This document shows, piece by piece, positions 35,148 to 48,724 of a stretch of 64,000 nucleotides of DNA; within the stretch, counting starts at the first letter, position 1, and every line of letters begins with the position of its first letter. The position numbers and the translations under genes are program-made. A model generated the notes under the pieces. The model ran no database searches. It worked only from the letters and a program-made list of their open reading frames with translations, and was not told the DNA's origin. This DNA comes from Pneumocystis sp. 'macacae' (taxonomy: Eukaryota; Ascomycota; Pneumocystomycetes; Pneumocystales; Pneumocystaceae), in NCBI GenBank assembly GCA_018127085.1, contig CM030720.1, positions 595,619-659,618 of the forward strand, in the 5' to 3' direction.

Positions 35148-37932
35148 ATGGCAAAATCTATTATAAAAAAAGAAAATAAGAATTCTTATAATAAAAAAAA
35201 AGAAATTACTAAAATTCCTGCAAAAAAGGGTGGAGTTTCTAAATCTGCTTTTGGAAAAAAACAAGTGAAATCAACAGCAAAAGCTATAAAAAAAGAAATT
35301 GAAAAGAAAAAAGAAAAACAGGTATAATTTAATATATATATTGAATAAAAATTGAATAAAAATTATATTATTTTTTCGTTGTTTATTGATTCTAACTGAC
35401 TTTTTTATTAGATTGATTTAGCTATAAAAGAAAAGTCTTTAAAAAATGATTCTGACTCTAGTTCAGATGGCTTAAAAAGTTCCAATATAGCTTCTAATAT
35501 TTTCTCTGAAAGCTCATCGGGTGGTCTAGGTTCTAAAAAGATTCAAAAAGAAAGCTCGTTATCTAAAAATAGTATAAAAAAATCATTTAAAATGTTAAAT
35601 TCTAAAGATTTTTCAGAAAATTTAAATTATGAAGATCCATCAAAACTTCAAAAAATGCCTAAAAAAATATTAAAAGACCAAGATTCCTCTAGTTCTTCTG
35701 GTTCTTCTGATGATTCAGACTCTTCTGATTTATCAAATGGTTCTGACTCTGAATCTAATAATTCCAACCTTAATGAACCCAATACTTTAGATAATTCTAC
35801 AGTATCTGATACTTCTGGTATCCTAAAAAAATCAGGGGAAGTTAATGATTCTAGTTCGTCTAGCAATTCAAATTCTTCTGATGATTCAACCTCTGACAAT
35901 TCAGCCTCTGATAATTCAACCTCAGATGATTCTGAGTCATCTGACTTTAATATCTCTGATAGTTTTAGTTCAGAAAGATTTTCAAAGGATTTTGTGTCTA
36001 AAGATTCTAAAGGTATTTATGTTTTTTAAAAAAAACATCATGTAATTTTTTAGTTGAAAGTTCTCAAGAAATCAAGCAGAATCTTGATTCTAAATTTATT
36101 TTAAAGAATCCTAAAGATACTAAGATAAAGACTAAAGACCCTGTTATTAAAAAATCAATTAAAGATTTTGCAAAAAAAAAAAATACTAAAAAATCAGACA
36201 ATGCTGAAAAATTTAATAACAAGAAATTAGATATTAAAGAATTAGTTGATACTGAAGAATTAGCCAGTGATCAAAAATCATGCTATAAAGAAATTATTAA
36301 TGAAAAAAAACATAAGGATAATACGTCTTCAGATAATAAAAATGATTTGGATAGTGATAGTACTTCAAATACTGAAGATTTAAATAATAATGGAGTTTTA
36401 TCTGGTGCTGTTGGTTTTCATGCCACTAGTGTTTCTGGTGATAATTCTACTTCTAACTCTAACAATAATTCTAGTAATGATTCTAGTGATGGTTCCAATA
36501 ATAACTCTAGTGACTCTGACTGTAACTCTAACACTAACTCTAACACTGATTCTCGCAGTGATTCTGGTAGTGATTCTGAAAGTGATTCTGGCAGTAGCTC
36601 TAGTAATTCTGATGGTCGTTCAGATATTGATTCTGATACTGGTTCTGGTACTGATTCTTGCAATGGCTCTGATAGTAGCTCTAGCAATAATTCAGAGAGT
36701 AGTTCTAGTGATAGCTCTAGTAATGATTCTACTAGTGACACCACTGGTGATTCTAATAGTGAAAGTCAGTTAAATAATAATAATATTCATGTTCTTGCAA
36801 AAAATACTTTAAAAAAAAAATTAGAAAAAAAAAATAAAGATATATTGAAAAATATTTCTAAAAATGATAAAAATGCTGATTTTTTAGGGAATCGGAATAT
36901 TTGTAAAAAAAACAAATCTAAGCTTAGAGACGATAACTATATTAATGAACTGCATCCTAGCAAAAACATTAAACATAAAAATAAAGATATTAAGGATATC
37001 AAAGATATGCAGAAAAAAAGAAAAGAAGCCCCTATTGAAGCTGATAAGAAAGAAGTTAAGAAAAATAAAATAAACACAAAAGAAAATAACCAAGAATCTA
37101 CAACTATTTTTGTAGGAGGGCTTAGTTGGAATATAGATGATAATAGACTTGCTAAAGAATTCGAAAATGTTGGTACTATTGTTAGTTCTAGGGTTATTAC
37201 CAATAGAAATTCTGGAAAATCAAAAGGGTATATATTTTTTATAAGTTAATTATTTTTTTTATAAAAAAACAGATTCGGTTATATTGAATTTTCTAAACCT
37301 GAAGAAGCACAGGCTGCTCTTGTATATTCAGGGAAAGAAATAGATGGACGTGTTATTAATATTGATATAAGTACAAAACGTTCAGATGTTCCTAAGGATA
37401 CAATAAATGCACGTGCAAATAAATATGGAGATGTTCGAAGTCCAAAGTCAGATACACTTTTTATTGGCAATTTGTCATTTAAAGCTAATGAAGAGGCCAT
37501 AAGAACTGCATTTTGTAAAATAGGCAAAATTTTAGGAATTAGATTGCCTGCAGATCGGGAAACAGGTCGATTGAAAGGGTAATAATATATATATTTACTC
37601 AAACATCTATATATTCTTTAGCTTCGGTTATATTCAGTTTTCTACTGTTAACGAAGCGGAAAAAGCTATTGAAATGAACGGTCATTTTATTTGTGGGCGT
37701 CCTATTCGTTTAGATTTTTCTACTAGTAAAGACAATAATAATACTACTCATAGCACTTTTAATAATTCATTTGGCGATTATGAAAAAAAGAGTCGTAAAG
37801 GTTTTCAAAAGTTTAATAATTTAAAAGGAAAAACAAATTCTACTAATCGTAGCGGATTTAACGAATTTTCTGTAATTCTATTATTTATAGACTATATTCT
37901 AATATTTATAGGGTAAAAAAACCAAGTTTTGA
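35148..37932 (+). CDS. gar2: nucleolin-like protein Gar2/Nsr1
   Basis: Nucleolar protein for 18S pre-rRNA processing and 40S assembly. It starts MAKSIIKKENKNSYNKKKEI. A Lys-rich region and a very long acidic/Ser/Asn stretch follow (about 35680-36770), built from repeated D-S/N-S codons such as DSGSDSESDSGSSSSNSD. Two RRMs come next: TIFVGGLSWNIDDNRLAKEF with RNP1 split by an intron before FGYIEFSKPEEAQAALVY, and DTLFIGNLSFKANEEAIRTA with an intron before FGYIQFSTVNEAEKAIEMNG. The tail is GKKTKF after the last intron (37873-37911). Introns also lie near 35321-35411 and 36010-36052. RRM pair plus acidic Ser region is diagnostic; a classical RGG tail is reduced. Confidence 0.92.
36347..36775 (+). 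repeat. Ser/Asp/Asn codon repeat inside gar2
   Basis: An imperfect tandem of GATTCT, AGTGAT, GGTTCT, AATAAC and like codons coding for acidic Ser-rich runs. In other frames it yields long low-complexity shadow frames on both strands. Such arrays expand and contract by slippage. Confidence 0.7.
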
Positions 37933-39677
37933 ATTTTTTTAAATTATTTAAATTTAAAAAATTAGCAATTTTTTTCTACTATGTTTTATCATTTCATTAT
38001 ATAATATTATATTTTTCTGTTAATTTCGATTTAGATTTGATTTTTATTAAAATATTAAATTTAATTTTAAATTTTTATATTTTATGGCTTTTTAAATATT
38101 AATTTAATTTAGTTTTCCCTGGTTCTTAGATTGTTTAAATATCGATCCTAAATCTTTTTTCTGTCTTCCTTCTGTAATTATTATTTAATTAGTTTTTTTA
38201 TAGATTTTAATTTTAGAATAATTTTATTTTTTTAGTACTTTATAAGAATTTTCAAGATAAAATTTAAATGTTTGATAACAAAATTCATAGATTATTTTAA
38301 AAACATTGTTATATAATATTTTTAAAAATTTAAAAATAATATACTAAAAAATAACATATTTGAAATTTAAATATCATAACTATTTGATAATTATGGTTCT
38401 TAATTTATATTGAACATTAATATTTTTGTTATAAACATTATTTAAAATATAACTAGTAGAATAATAGATATACTTAATATTTCTCTTCAAAAATATTTAA
38501 ATAAAATTATTTAATAAGTTTTTTAAATTTATTAAAATATTATCAGGTATTTCTAAAAATTATAAAAGTTTGAAAAAAAAATTAACAGAATTCAGAATAA
38601 TACTAAATTTTTAAAACAAAATAAATATTTAAATAATTATTGCATTAATAAATTAAAAACTCATAAAAATGATAAAAAAACTTAAAATATAAAAAAAATG
38701 ATTAATTAATATTTATATTAAAAGAAATAATCGATTTAAAGAATAAAATTTGATGTAATAAATGTTTAACTTTAAAGTACAAAAATGTGAAATAATAATT
38801 AATTTTTTTAATATTAATTTTAGAATTTAATTAAAATTTCTCAATAACAAAATTAGATTTACAAAATTAAGTTTAATATTTTGTAATTATAAATATCTGG
38901 AATTTAAATTTAAATTTCCAAAGAACTTAAAATATATATTTTAAAAAAGAAATAATATAAAATTCATAAAATATAAAACACAAAAAATATTATAAAAACA
39001 AATTTAAAAATATTAAAATTTATTAAAAATTTATTTTAAATTTTTTTAAAAATAATAAAAATATAAGTTAGATTATTTATTTAAATAACATATGATTTAA
39101 TAAAAATAAGATTAAGAAATTCCTGAAAAAGATATAAAAATTAAAAATAATAGAGATGACAATATTTTAATATCTATATAATAAATAAAATAAAAGAACT
39201 TATTTAAAAAATAATAAGTAAAAAATATTCTAGTAAAAATTACATAATATCAAACAAGAATTAATATAACAAAATATTATTAAAATGATAAAAATTTAAC
39301 TTTTAATCGTAAAGGATATACCTAAAAATATATTACTATGCATAAATAAAAACTATAAAGTATATATAAAAGAATCTAACAATAAAAATATCTGATTACA
39401 TTATTATATTTAAATTAGAATTAATATTAGCTTAATTAATTTTAGATTAAATAAATTTTTACTTTATATAAAAAAATAAAATTGTATCATTTAAAGCTTT
39501 TATTATATTATAAAAATAAACGATATTTTTAAATAAAAACATTAATACTTCTATTTAGAGATATCGATTTTATTAATTTTATCGTTTATCGAGATTTTTC
39601 ATTTTAAAATCATTTTTTAATATTTTGTTTAGATATGAAATATTTTTTATAAATTTTATTTATTTTTGTTACTATAC
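37933..39677. other. AT-rich spacer between core genes and the Msg array
   Basis: About 1.7 kb of A/T runs separating the last conserved gene (gar2) from the first surface-glycoprotein gene. It is the core/subtelomere boundary in gene content. The promoter of Msg A should lie at its right edge. No gene or repeat was recognised. Confidence 0.5.
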
Positions 39678-42600
39678 ATGAAAGCGTATGTTCTAATTTG
39701 TTTTCTTTACATAACATACGCTTTTTCAGAAAGTACTAGTATTTTATTTTATTTTTTTTCTATTTAACTTTTTTTAGAACTTATTCATAAAAAATCTACT
39801 TCATTAAATTTCACAAATTCATCATTGAATTCAATAAGGTATAGAATGTTTAACTAGCAATGAAGCATGCAAACTTGAGGTTTTTTATATAGTAAAGAAA
39901 GGATTCTAGCATTAATTTTGGGAAAAAGTGCAACAGATAATAACTGTCAAGTAAAGTTAAAAGAATATTGTGATAATTTGAGAAATATGGATTTTGTATT
40001 GGGTGATTTACATTCTTCGCTAGAAAAAACATGTGAAGGAACAAAAATAAAAGAAGAATGTAATGATTTGAAAAATATAATTAAAGAAACATGTAATACA
40101 CATCAAATACTTTTGGAAAGTGCATTAGAAGTGCCGTTTGTGTTAGATGGTGACTGTTTATTAGAAGATGATTGTATGTTTTTAGAAGAAGTATGTTCAC
40201 TAGAATTTATAGAAAAATGCAGTAAATTAAGAGAAAGGTGCAGAAATAAAAGGCGAAATACTATAAACAAAGAAATTCTTTTAAGAGCATTAAGTGGAAA
40301 CTTGGAAAATAAAAAAGCCTGCGAAAAAGTTATTAATGAAAAGTGTTTTTTATTGATAGAAGAAAGTGACGAACTTATGTCTTTTTGTTTGACAAAATCT
40401 GATAAATGTGGAGAACTTGTGAATATAATGAAAAATGAATGCAAAAAATTAGTTAGGGATATAGAATCACTATTTTATTATTTTGACAGGTATAAAACAC
40501 AATGTATTTTGTTGCTTGAAAAATGTTATTTTTATAAAAATTGCAATAATATTCAAAATAAGTGTGAAAAACTAAAGAAAAAATGCAGAGAAGTGGAATA
40601 CACATTACCGAGTTTAGCCTTTAATCCATTAGAAAAAACTCCTACATTTATAGAAAAACTGGGAAAAGAAAAATTGTTTGGAAATGAAATTGGAAAACCG
40701 GAGACAAAGGATACAATCGATCTTTTGATATTAATGACAAATAATGATATAACAAAGTGTGAAGATCGTCTCGAAGAATGTTATAATTTTTGTAATTCTC
40801 TACCTCAATTAAAAGATTTATATAACATTATAAAAAAAAATAAAAAAGAGGAAATGTGTACTTCACTAAGAAACAAATTAAATTTTAAATGCAAAGCTTT
40901 TAAATCTGAATTGTTTAGCGTATCTCTATCAAATACTAAAAATAATGAAGAAGCCAAATTATTAGGATGGTTTGAACAATTTCCAGAACTTGATGAAAAA
41001 CTTTGCACAAATTTAAAATCAAAATGTTTTTATTTACAAGAACCATGTGCTTCAACAACTAAACTTAATAATGCATGTAGTAATGTAGAATCAGCATGTT
41101 TAAAAGTACAACTTCTTAGAGAGGAGTATTACTTATTTGAAAGCATGTTAAGAGGGAAATTGCATAATTTAACAATACATAATTTTCTTAAGATATGTGT
41201 AAATGAATTGTTTAATTTATGTAGGAAAGGAGCTGGTATTAGGGAACCTATATCAGCAAATTTGTGCTTACAACCATGGACCACATGTTTAGCACTTGAA
41301 AATGATATTGAAAGACAAAATCAAGAATTTAAAAAGGACTTAAATCAGAAAAAGGATTTTCCAAATAAAGAGGAGTGTAAAAAATTTGAAGAAAAATGTA
41401 AAACACTAGGACAGGATTCAAAGATGAACGAATTATCATGTTTTACATTAAAAGAAAGATGTAGTTATTTAACAAATATAAGAGATTTAGAAGAAGTTTT
41501 ATTAGAAGAAAAAATAGAAGCATTAACCTATGATTTATGTATAAAAAAGATGACAGAAAAATGCAATAATCGATTTAAAAGAAATGAAGCAAGATTTATT
41601 CATTTATGTATACAATTAGATGTTACGTGTCGAATAATTATTGAAAATATTCAGTTTAAGTGTAATGCATTAGAAAAAAATATAAATACCGAAGTTTTAA
41701 AACATGCAAAAAACGAAGATATAAATATAAAAGGGCAAACTTGTGACTTTTGGGAACCATATTGTGATAGACTTATGTTGAGCTGTGAGAAATTTATGCA
41801 AAGTAATGAAAAGGATAAAAAATGTAAAGAACTAAAAGTAAGTTGTATGTCATATCGGATAGCAAAAAATCAAGAAACAGAAGTTATCTATGAACTTAGA
41901 GGAAATCTTACCGAAAATAAATGTAAATCAACACTTAATGAATATTGTTTGCACTGGAGCAAAACAAAAAATGATACATTTAAGAATTTATGTAATAACA
42001 TTGATATTAAAAATGATACATTTAAAGATAAATTGTGTAAAAAATTAATAGAACAAGTGAAGGAAAGATGTACGAAGCTGTTTAAAAAATTAAATATTAT
42101 GGCAACAGAAATAGAAGAAAATGTACAAATTGTTAAAAAATTAAACAAAGTTGCAAAAGAAATGCTAGAAAATACAACACTTATTTTAATTTCGAATAGG
42201 CAAAGGATAGATAAAAATACAAATAGCGCAGCATTAGTTTTATCTTATAATGTAAATACTAACATAGAAAGAAATTTTAGAACAGATACAACTCAAAATA
42301 ACCAACTCAGATATTTGCAACTAAGGGAAACGGAACTTGATGTTATCGAAAGAGAAATTGAAGTATTTGATGCGGCAATAGAAGCACTAAAGATATATAA
42401 AAAAGTTAACGCAGATTGTGGAAAATTATCCTTAGAATGTGAATTTAAGGAAGATTGTTTTGAATATAAAGATATATGTAAAAAAATTGAGAAAGCATGC
42501 AATAAATTAGAACCGCTAGAAATCAAACCAAAGACAAAGATAGTTACTCAAACTATTACAGAAACAATAACCATTATAAAGACAGACTCAGACGTAGAGT

Positions 42601-42872
42601 CGAAAACAGTAATAAAAGGGGAACAATGTATCTCCGTTCGTACATCAGATACATGGGTTATGCATACATCAACACATACATATACTTTCATACAAACATC
42701 TATAGTGACATCGACTACAACATTGACGTCTACAAAACAATGCAAATCAATAGAATGTATTACGAAAGATAAGGAAATAGAAGATGCAAAACCAAGCAAA
42801 GGATCGAGGTTAGGGAAGTGGATTGTAATAAAAGAACTAATATTAGCAATATCTGTTTTAGCCATTATTTAA
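39678..42872 (+). CDS. msg: major surface glycoprotein (Msg) A, own leader and introns
   Basis: Cysteine-rich, GPI-type surface antigen of Pneumocystis. Exon 1 encodes a signal peptide, MKAYVLICFLYITYAFSE. After intron 1 (39733 to about 39777) comes KLIHKKSTSLNFTNSSLNSI, then after intron 2 KERILALILGKS and the long main exon. That exon has repeated Msg domains with spaced Cys (for example CQVKLKEYCDNL, CEKVINEKCFLL, CKKFEEKCKTLGQDS, CLHWSKTKND) and Lys/Glu-rich helices. Near the C-terminus a Thr-rich stretch (THTYTFIQTSIVTSTTTLTS) leads to a hydrophobic tail, KELILAISVLAII, expected for GPI attachment. About 1,020 residues. It lacks the recombination junction element, so it is probably expressed from its own promoter. 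Closest relative in the window is Msg C. Confidence 0.93.
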
Positions 42873-44193
42873 AATAAATGAATAAACAACGCTCAAAAAT
42901 AAATATTATGGAATGAATAAGGTTTAAAAAAGCATGTACTTTTAAAATAAATAAAGTTTTGGATAGTAAATATTTATTTAGAAAAAATGATTAAGGGAAA
43001 TAAAATGACTAAAGATTAAAAATAACAATATCATTTGTATTAATTTCCGCTATGTTTTTGGAAAATTAACCCTTATTCACCACCTGGTTATCCTATGCTC
43101 TTCATCTAACAAATTTCTGCTTATTAATATTTTTTTATATTTTATTTTCCACGCATTCATTTTTTAGTTACTTATAGATATTCAAAAATATATTAATATA
43201 TTAATATATTAATAAAAATAATAATAGGCTCTAAAGTTTTCTTAAAAAGTTAGCATTGCATGCATTATGTTTGATTTTATTTGTATTAAATATTAAAATA
43301 TATATACTTTAACTGAGAAATATTTTAAAATATATTTTTATAAATATTTTAATTAAATATAACAATATCCAAATTTTAACATAAAAAATAAAAGATACGA
43401 AATAAGAATATGAAAAATACATAAAAGATTAAAATTATTAATTATTAAAATAAATGTTTTAAAAATATCTAGATTTATAAACTTTTCAACAATATTTTTA
43501 AATAAATTTTTGAATAAAATCAATAAACAAATCAACAGAATTTTTAAAATTATTAATGTCCATTTTTCATATATTTAAAATAAATTAGATAATAAAAAAG
43601 AATTATTTAATAGTGATTTTAAATACTTGAAAAATAAAAATTGTCATGAGAAAATCAAGAAAAAAAATTAAATATAAATAAAAAATACAATTTCAAAAAA
43701 ATCTAATGATATGTAAAAATTTAGGAAAAAACATAAAAATCCAATATTTATTCAATAACCAAATAATTGGGAATCTACAAATTCAGAAAAATATTATAAA
43801 TCTATTAACATAGATTTTCGTACCTGAAAATCCTTAATGTAGATCCTTAAGAAATCAAATAAAAAGTTTTTAATGTATAAAAAATTATTTAAATAAAAAA
43901 AATATTTGAAAAATAAAATATTTTCATTATTTATGCTATTTTAAATAGAATAAAAGAATTGTTAACGGAATTTAGGACTAGTTTTTCAAGATAAATAATC
44001 TAAAAATCAACATTTTAAAATAGATTCATAAAAGACAAATACATTAAAAACGATTAGAATAAATAACTACAAGATAAACTATTACTACTCATTTTATTAA
44101 TTAATCTATGCGAATCATTTTCTCGATATCGTTATCTTTATCCGTATTTTTAAATTAATATAATTCAAAAATAAACCCTTTTTCTTTTTGTTT
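42873..44193. other. AT-rich intergenic region in Msg array
   Basis: About 1.3 kb of A/T-rich DNA between Msg A and Msg B, with a short TATTAATA direct repeat near 43190-43215. It should hold the promoter of Msg B. No gene was seen. Confidence 0.45.
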
Positions 44194-47100
44194 ATGTCAT
44201 TGTTTTTAAAAGTATGCATTTTTATAACTTTTGTTGGTATAAAAACAGTTTTTTCAGAAAATAAAAATCTTTTGGGTAATTAAATTCTTTTTTTTTCATT
44301 TTAATTTTGATTTTTTAGATCTCATTAATCATTATCCTCCATTATATGAAGATGATTTATTCTTTTCCCACATACACAGAAGCAAACATTATCACACTCG
44401 CTTATTCACTAAATTATTAATGTTAGATCTTGAAAATTTGTTCTACAATTATAAAGACGATTATTTTTATATTGCTACTATGTTGACTCCATCCCAATTA
44501 TATTGGGATTGTCAAAGTGGTTTGAATAAAGTGTGTGCTGATATTAAGACTATGAATACTAAAGTCCAAAGTATTTGTACATCTAAAACAGCATGTAATT
44601 CTGCATTCAATCAAATAATAACTAGGATAAAAATAACGCTTCAGGAACTTTTAGATAAAAAAATAAGTGAACATAATAGATGCAATATGTTACAAATGCG
44701 ATGTCATCTTTTAGAGAATCATAGTCCATGGCGTCTTAATGCTGAGTGTAAAAAACTAAAAGAACACTGTTATAATAAAATTCGTGAGGAAGTGGCTAGA
44801 TTAATTCTTTATGATCTTTTAAGAGGGACTTCGAATATTCAAAACATTTGTGTGAGAAAACTAAAGCATGCATGTTATTCACTTAGCATGCAAAGCCCTG
44901 AATTACTTACTTTATGTATTGATCCTATTAGTGTTTGTAAGGATTTTGTTTTATATTCTAAAACAGAATGTTATAATTTTGGAACTCAATTTTTGTTGGT
45001 AAGAATGCAAGTAACGAAAGAAAATTGCGAAAAATGGCTGGAAATATGTTATTATACTATTGCAGATTGTCAGTATCTTCTGTCTCTTTGTCGTTCATTT
45101 CGATTAGAATGTGCAGAAAATGGTTTTTTTTATAATCCAAAGGGGCATAATTTTGATCTTTTTAAAAATCCACATACTGATATGGATGAAAATGGTGTTC
45201 ATTACGCCTATGAGAAGTTACGCAATTTGGGCATTGATGTCACTCAAGTAACGGGTGATCTGAAATTATTACTTCCTACTTTTTTGACTAGACGTGGTTA
45301 TATAACATATACAAATTGCCAAAATGCTTTAAATAACAAATGTTCTTTGATGAAATATTTAAATTTGCTTGAAAACATATGCACACTTAAGAATCTTAAG
45401 AATTCAAGGAACTTTTATAATGCTTGCCTTGATATATTTGCTCAAACCAGGAATTATTCTTACTCTTTTTTAGCGAAACTTAAGCTGGGTATCAAATTTT
45501 GGTGGTACCCACACCTCCCTCTTTCGAAAAAAGAATGCGAAGAATATCTGGTAATATGTTATTTTATGAGCAAAACTATTAGTTATTGGTTAGGCTATAA
45601 TATTTGTGAAGATATACGACTTGTTTGTTATCAAGCGGATTTGGAAAGAGCTGCCAATATGGCTTTAATCAAGAAATTAAATGGGAAATTGAAATTGAAA
45701 AGCGGTTCCGCATCTTTGGGGAGCCAAAATCAGAACGAATGCAAGAAAGCTCTTTTGCAGGAATGTAAGGAGTTCATGTATCATAGTTATCATGTTTTAT
45801 ATAGATGTCTACACCCGGCTCAGACATGTAAAAATTTGACAACGTTAATTGATACAAGCTCCAAAAAATTGGAAACAACCTTAAAGAATGTTCTTGTAGG
45901 TCTCGATTATGATAAGTGTAAAAAATATAATGAAGAATGCTATAAATTGGGGTCATATTTTAATTCTACTATGGAATTATGTAAACAACTCCGTGATAAT
46001 TGTGAAAATATAAATAAAATGGCGAATATAGGAGTAAATGCGCTTGAACAGGGTTCAAGTTTGCAAAATAATTCTGTTTGTTTGGCTTATATTACCGGTT
46101 ATTGTAAACAAAATAATACAGCTTATGTCTGTACTGATAAAACGAAAACATGTGCACACATTTTAAAAAGTGTTTTAGGATATTGTACACGATTGTCACG
46201 TTATTTCTTGCATTTTGAACTTCATAATGGTTTAACTCATATTGGTCATACTCGTTGTCTTGATTTCACGCGGTATTGTAAACTTCTTAAAGGAAATTGT
46301 CCCAATTTAAATGATAAATGTATTAAAGTCGAAAAAGCATGTAATAATATTTCAATTCAGACTGAAAAATTTATTAATTTAATTAAGACCCATGGTGAAA
46401 AAATATCTACTTATGATAAATGTTATAAAGAATTGACTCAAGAATGCAAAAATTCTACTAAAAAACAGGGAATTATTACACTATGTGCTAATATTAATAA
46501 TACCTGTAGGCATTTAATCACACATTTCGAAAGAATATGTGATCAACTTGCATTAAGAATCTTCAAATTGTCGTCTTCCAATTCTAATTCTACAGAATGT
46601 CGAAATCTGGCATCTTTATGTTTATCTATAGGATCTTCTTGTAGTAGAATTAATGATAAAGTTATTCGTATATGTTCTACTACTACTACTGGCTGTAAAT
46701 TATCACCACTTCCTAAACCACCTGTACCAGAACCACCAAAACCACCAGCGCCAGCACCGGCACCTCCACCTCCACCTCCACCTCCACCTCCACCTCCACC
46801 TTCACCACCAGAACCAGAACCAGAGCCAGAACCAGAACCAGCACCACTACCACCTGGTCCACCACCGCCATCAGAACCAGAATTACCAACACCATCAAAA
46901 CCACAACCAAAACCGCCAAAGCCATCTATACCAGACTCGAAACCAAAACCAAAGCCAAAACCAGCAAATTCATCAGTTACAGTTCCATCAATTGCAACTC
47001 CACAAGTTACACCTGGTTTACCAACCATACCCATACCAACTATAAGTACATTACCTACAGATACGTTGACTACAGGCACATCAGTTACACGCACATCAAG

Positions 47101-47302
47101 TAAACGTCCATCAATTAAACCCACACCAACTGGACGCACATCAACTATGTCACCATCAACATCCACACGTTTAAGACCTAGACCAACAATATCACCTGGT
47201 ATCCCTGGAAAAGGTTATGGAGTCAAAATACATGGATTGCAAATGATAGAATTAATATGGACAGTTGTAGGAGTAATATTAGGACTATGGATAATTATTT
47301 AG
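44194..47302 (+). CDS. msg: major surface glycoprotein-related protein B, proline-rich stalk
   Basis: A second Msg type. Exon 1 has the signal peptide MSLFLKVCIFITFVGIKTVF then SENKNLL. One intron (44275 to about 44318) precedes DLINHYPPLYEDDLFFSHIH and the main exon. Cys-spaced helices recur: CNMLQMRCHLLENHS, CEKWLEICYYTIADCQYLLS, CEEYLVICYF, CKKYNEECYKLGSYFNST, CRNLASLCLS. From about 46707 the protein turns into a Pro-rich stalk: PPPPPPPPPP, a PEPEPEP run, then PKPKPKP. A Ser/Thr/Pro-rich part follows, and a hydrophobic tail, MIELIWTVVGVILGLWIII, suited to a GPI anchor. About 1,000 residues. The main body is less Lys/Glu-rich than in Msg A, C and D, and codon use is less A-ending, so it belongs to a different Msg family. 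Confidence 0.9.
46757..46806 (+). repeat. (CCACCT)n hexamer repeat coding polyproline
   Basis: About eight tandem CCACCT/CCTCCA hexamers within Msg B encode an unbroken proline run. They are flanked by CCAGAACCAGAGCCA-type Pro/Glu codons and AAACCAAAACCA Pro/Lys codons. A perfect hexamer array inside a surface-protein gene can change length in multiples of two prolines without breaking frame. Confidence 0.85.
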
Positions 47303-48724
47303 GATTAAAACATTATTTATTGATATTTTCATAAAATATTTTTGGTAATAATCATGTAAAACTAATAATCATTTATACGGGTGGAAAATTCATTTGAATA
47401 TTTTTGGAAAGCAAATATAAAAATTATGATTCTATAGATACCAAACTAACTAGTAAATCGTAATTTAAAAGACGATTTTTTATTCTACGATTTATCCTTA
47501 ATAAAACTATAGAAAATGTAAATATAACTAAATATATTCTATATATTTATTTATTCCCTGAAATTATTATTTCTTTTTTAAGAAATAAAATATTCTTTTT
47601 GGAAATTGATATAGCTTTTTAATAATGAAGGCTTAGATTTTAGACAACTTTTTATATATTAAAAAAATATCCTTATCAAAGAAAACATTCAGTAGTTTTA
47701 AAAAAATGATATTTTATAAAAGGGAAAATTTAAAAATACTATAGATTTCATAATATAAAATATGAAATATATAAAAAACTAAACTTTAAAAAAGGGAATA
47801 AAAAATATTTAAATCTAAAATAAAATTAAAAATAAAACAAAAATAATTAAATTCTTGAAACATTAAATGCATAAACGAAAATATCAATTCTAAAAGCGAT
47901 ATATTTGGTATATCATAAAATATTGAAATAAACTAAATATTCTGAAAAAAATAAACAATTTAAGATTTTGTTAAAAACATTCAAAAAATATTTTAAGAAA
48001 AAAAAACTGTAGATTAAAACAAAAGGCGAATTTCTTAAAATAGATTAAAATAATATAAAGTGTAAAGTACATTAATATAAGAAATATATAAGATTTCAAA
48101 TAACTAAAAAAAGGATAAAAATTTTAATCAAAAATCAATAAAATACTTAGAAATATTAATATATTTTAAAAAATAATTATTATTACTTGAGAAACGTTTT
48201 TATAATTTAAATTTTAAAGTATAAGAAAAAATGTAAGTATATCTAAATAATTTTGAATTTAAATCTTAACTAGATAAAATCAGCTATATAAAATAAATAA
48301 AGATGAATAAATATATATAATAATTTTAAATAAAAATAATAAAAATAAATAATCAAAATTAAACTATGTTTTAAGAAAAACTTTATAAAAATCTAATGAA
48401 TCAACTTTAGAGATGAGATAAAAGTATAATAATAATACTTTTATATATAATAATACAACAAAATATGATTAACAAAAGTATATTATTTAAAACTTTTAAT
48501 ATTTCTTATTTGTTTTGATATTTGTAAGTTTTTATAAAAAACTTTTTAAAATATAGAAAATTTATAATAATAATAAAAACAATGTTCTTAGTAAAAGAAA
48601 CATTTATATATCTATTCATTAAACGTCTATTTCTTAATTATTTGCGTTATTTTTTTATTTAACTTTTCTCGATTCCTCAATGTTGAATATAAAACATTGT
48701 AAAAACTATTATTCGTTATTATAA
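47303..48724. other. AT-rich intergenic region in Msg array
   Basis: About 1.4 kb of A/T-rich spacer between Msg B and Msg C. No gene, RNA or notable repeat was seen. The bases just before the Msg C start resemble those before Msg A. Confidence 0.45.

Noticed and set aside
36390..36773. 127-codon Leu/Val-rich plus-strand frame
   Set aside because: Alternate-frame reading of the gar2 acidic-Ser repeat.
46543..47166. 207-codon Gly-rich frame on the minus strand
   Set aside because: It is the antisense of the Pro-rich stalk of Msg B; polyglycine is the mirror of CCACCT repeats.
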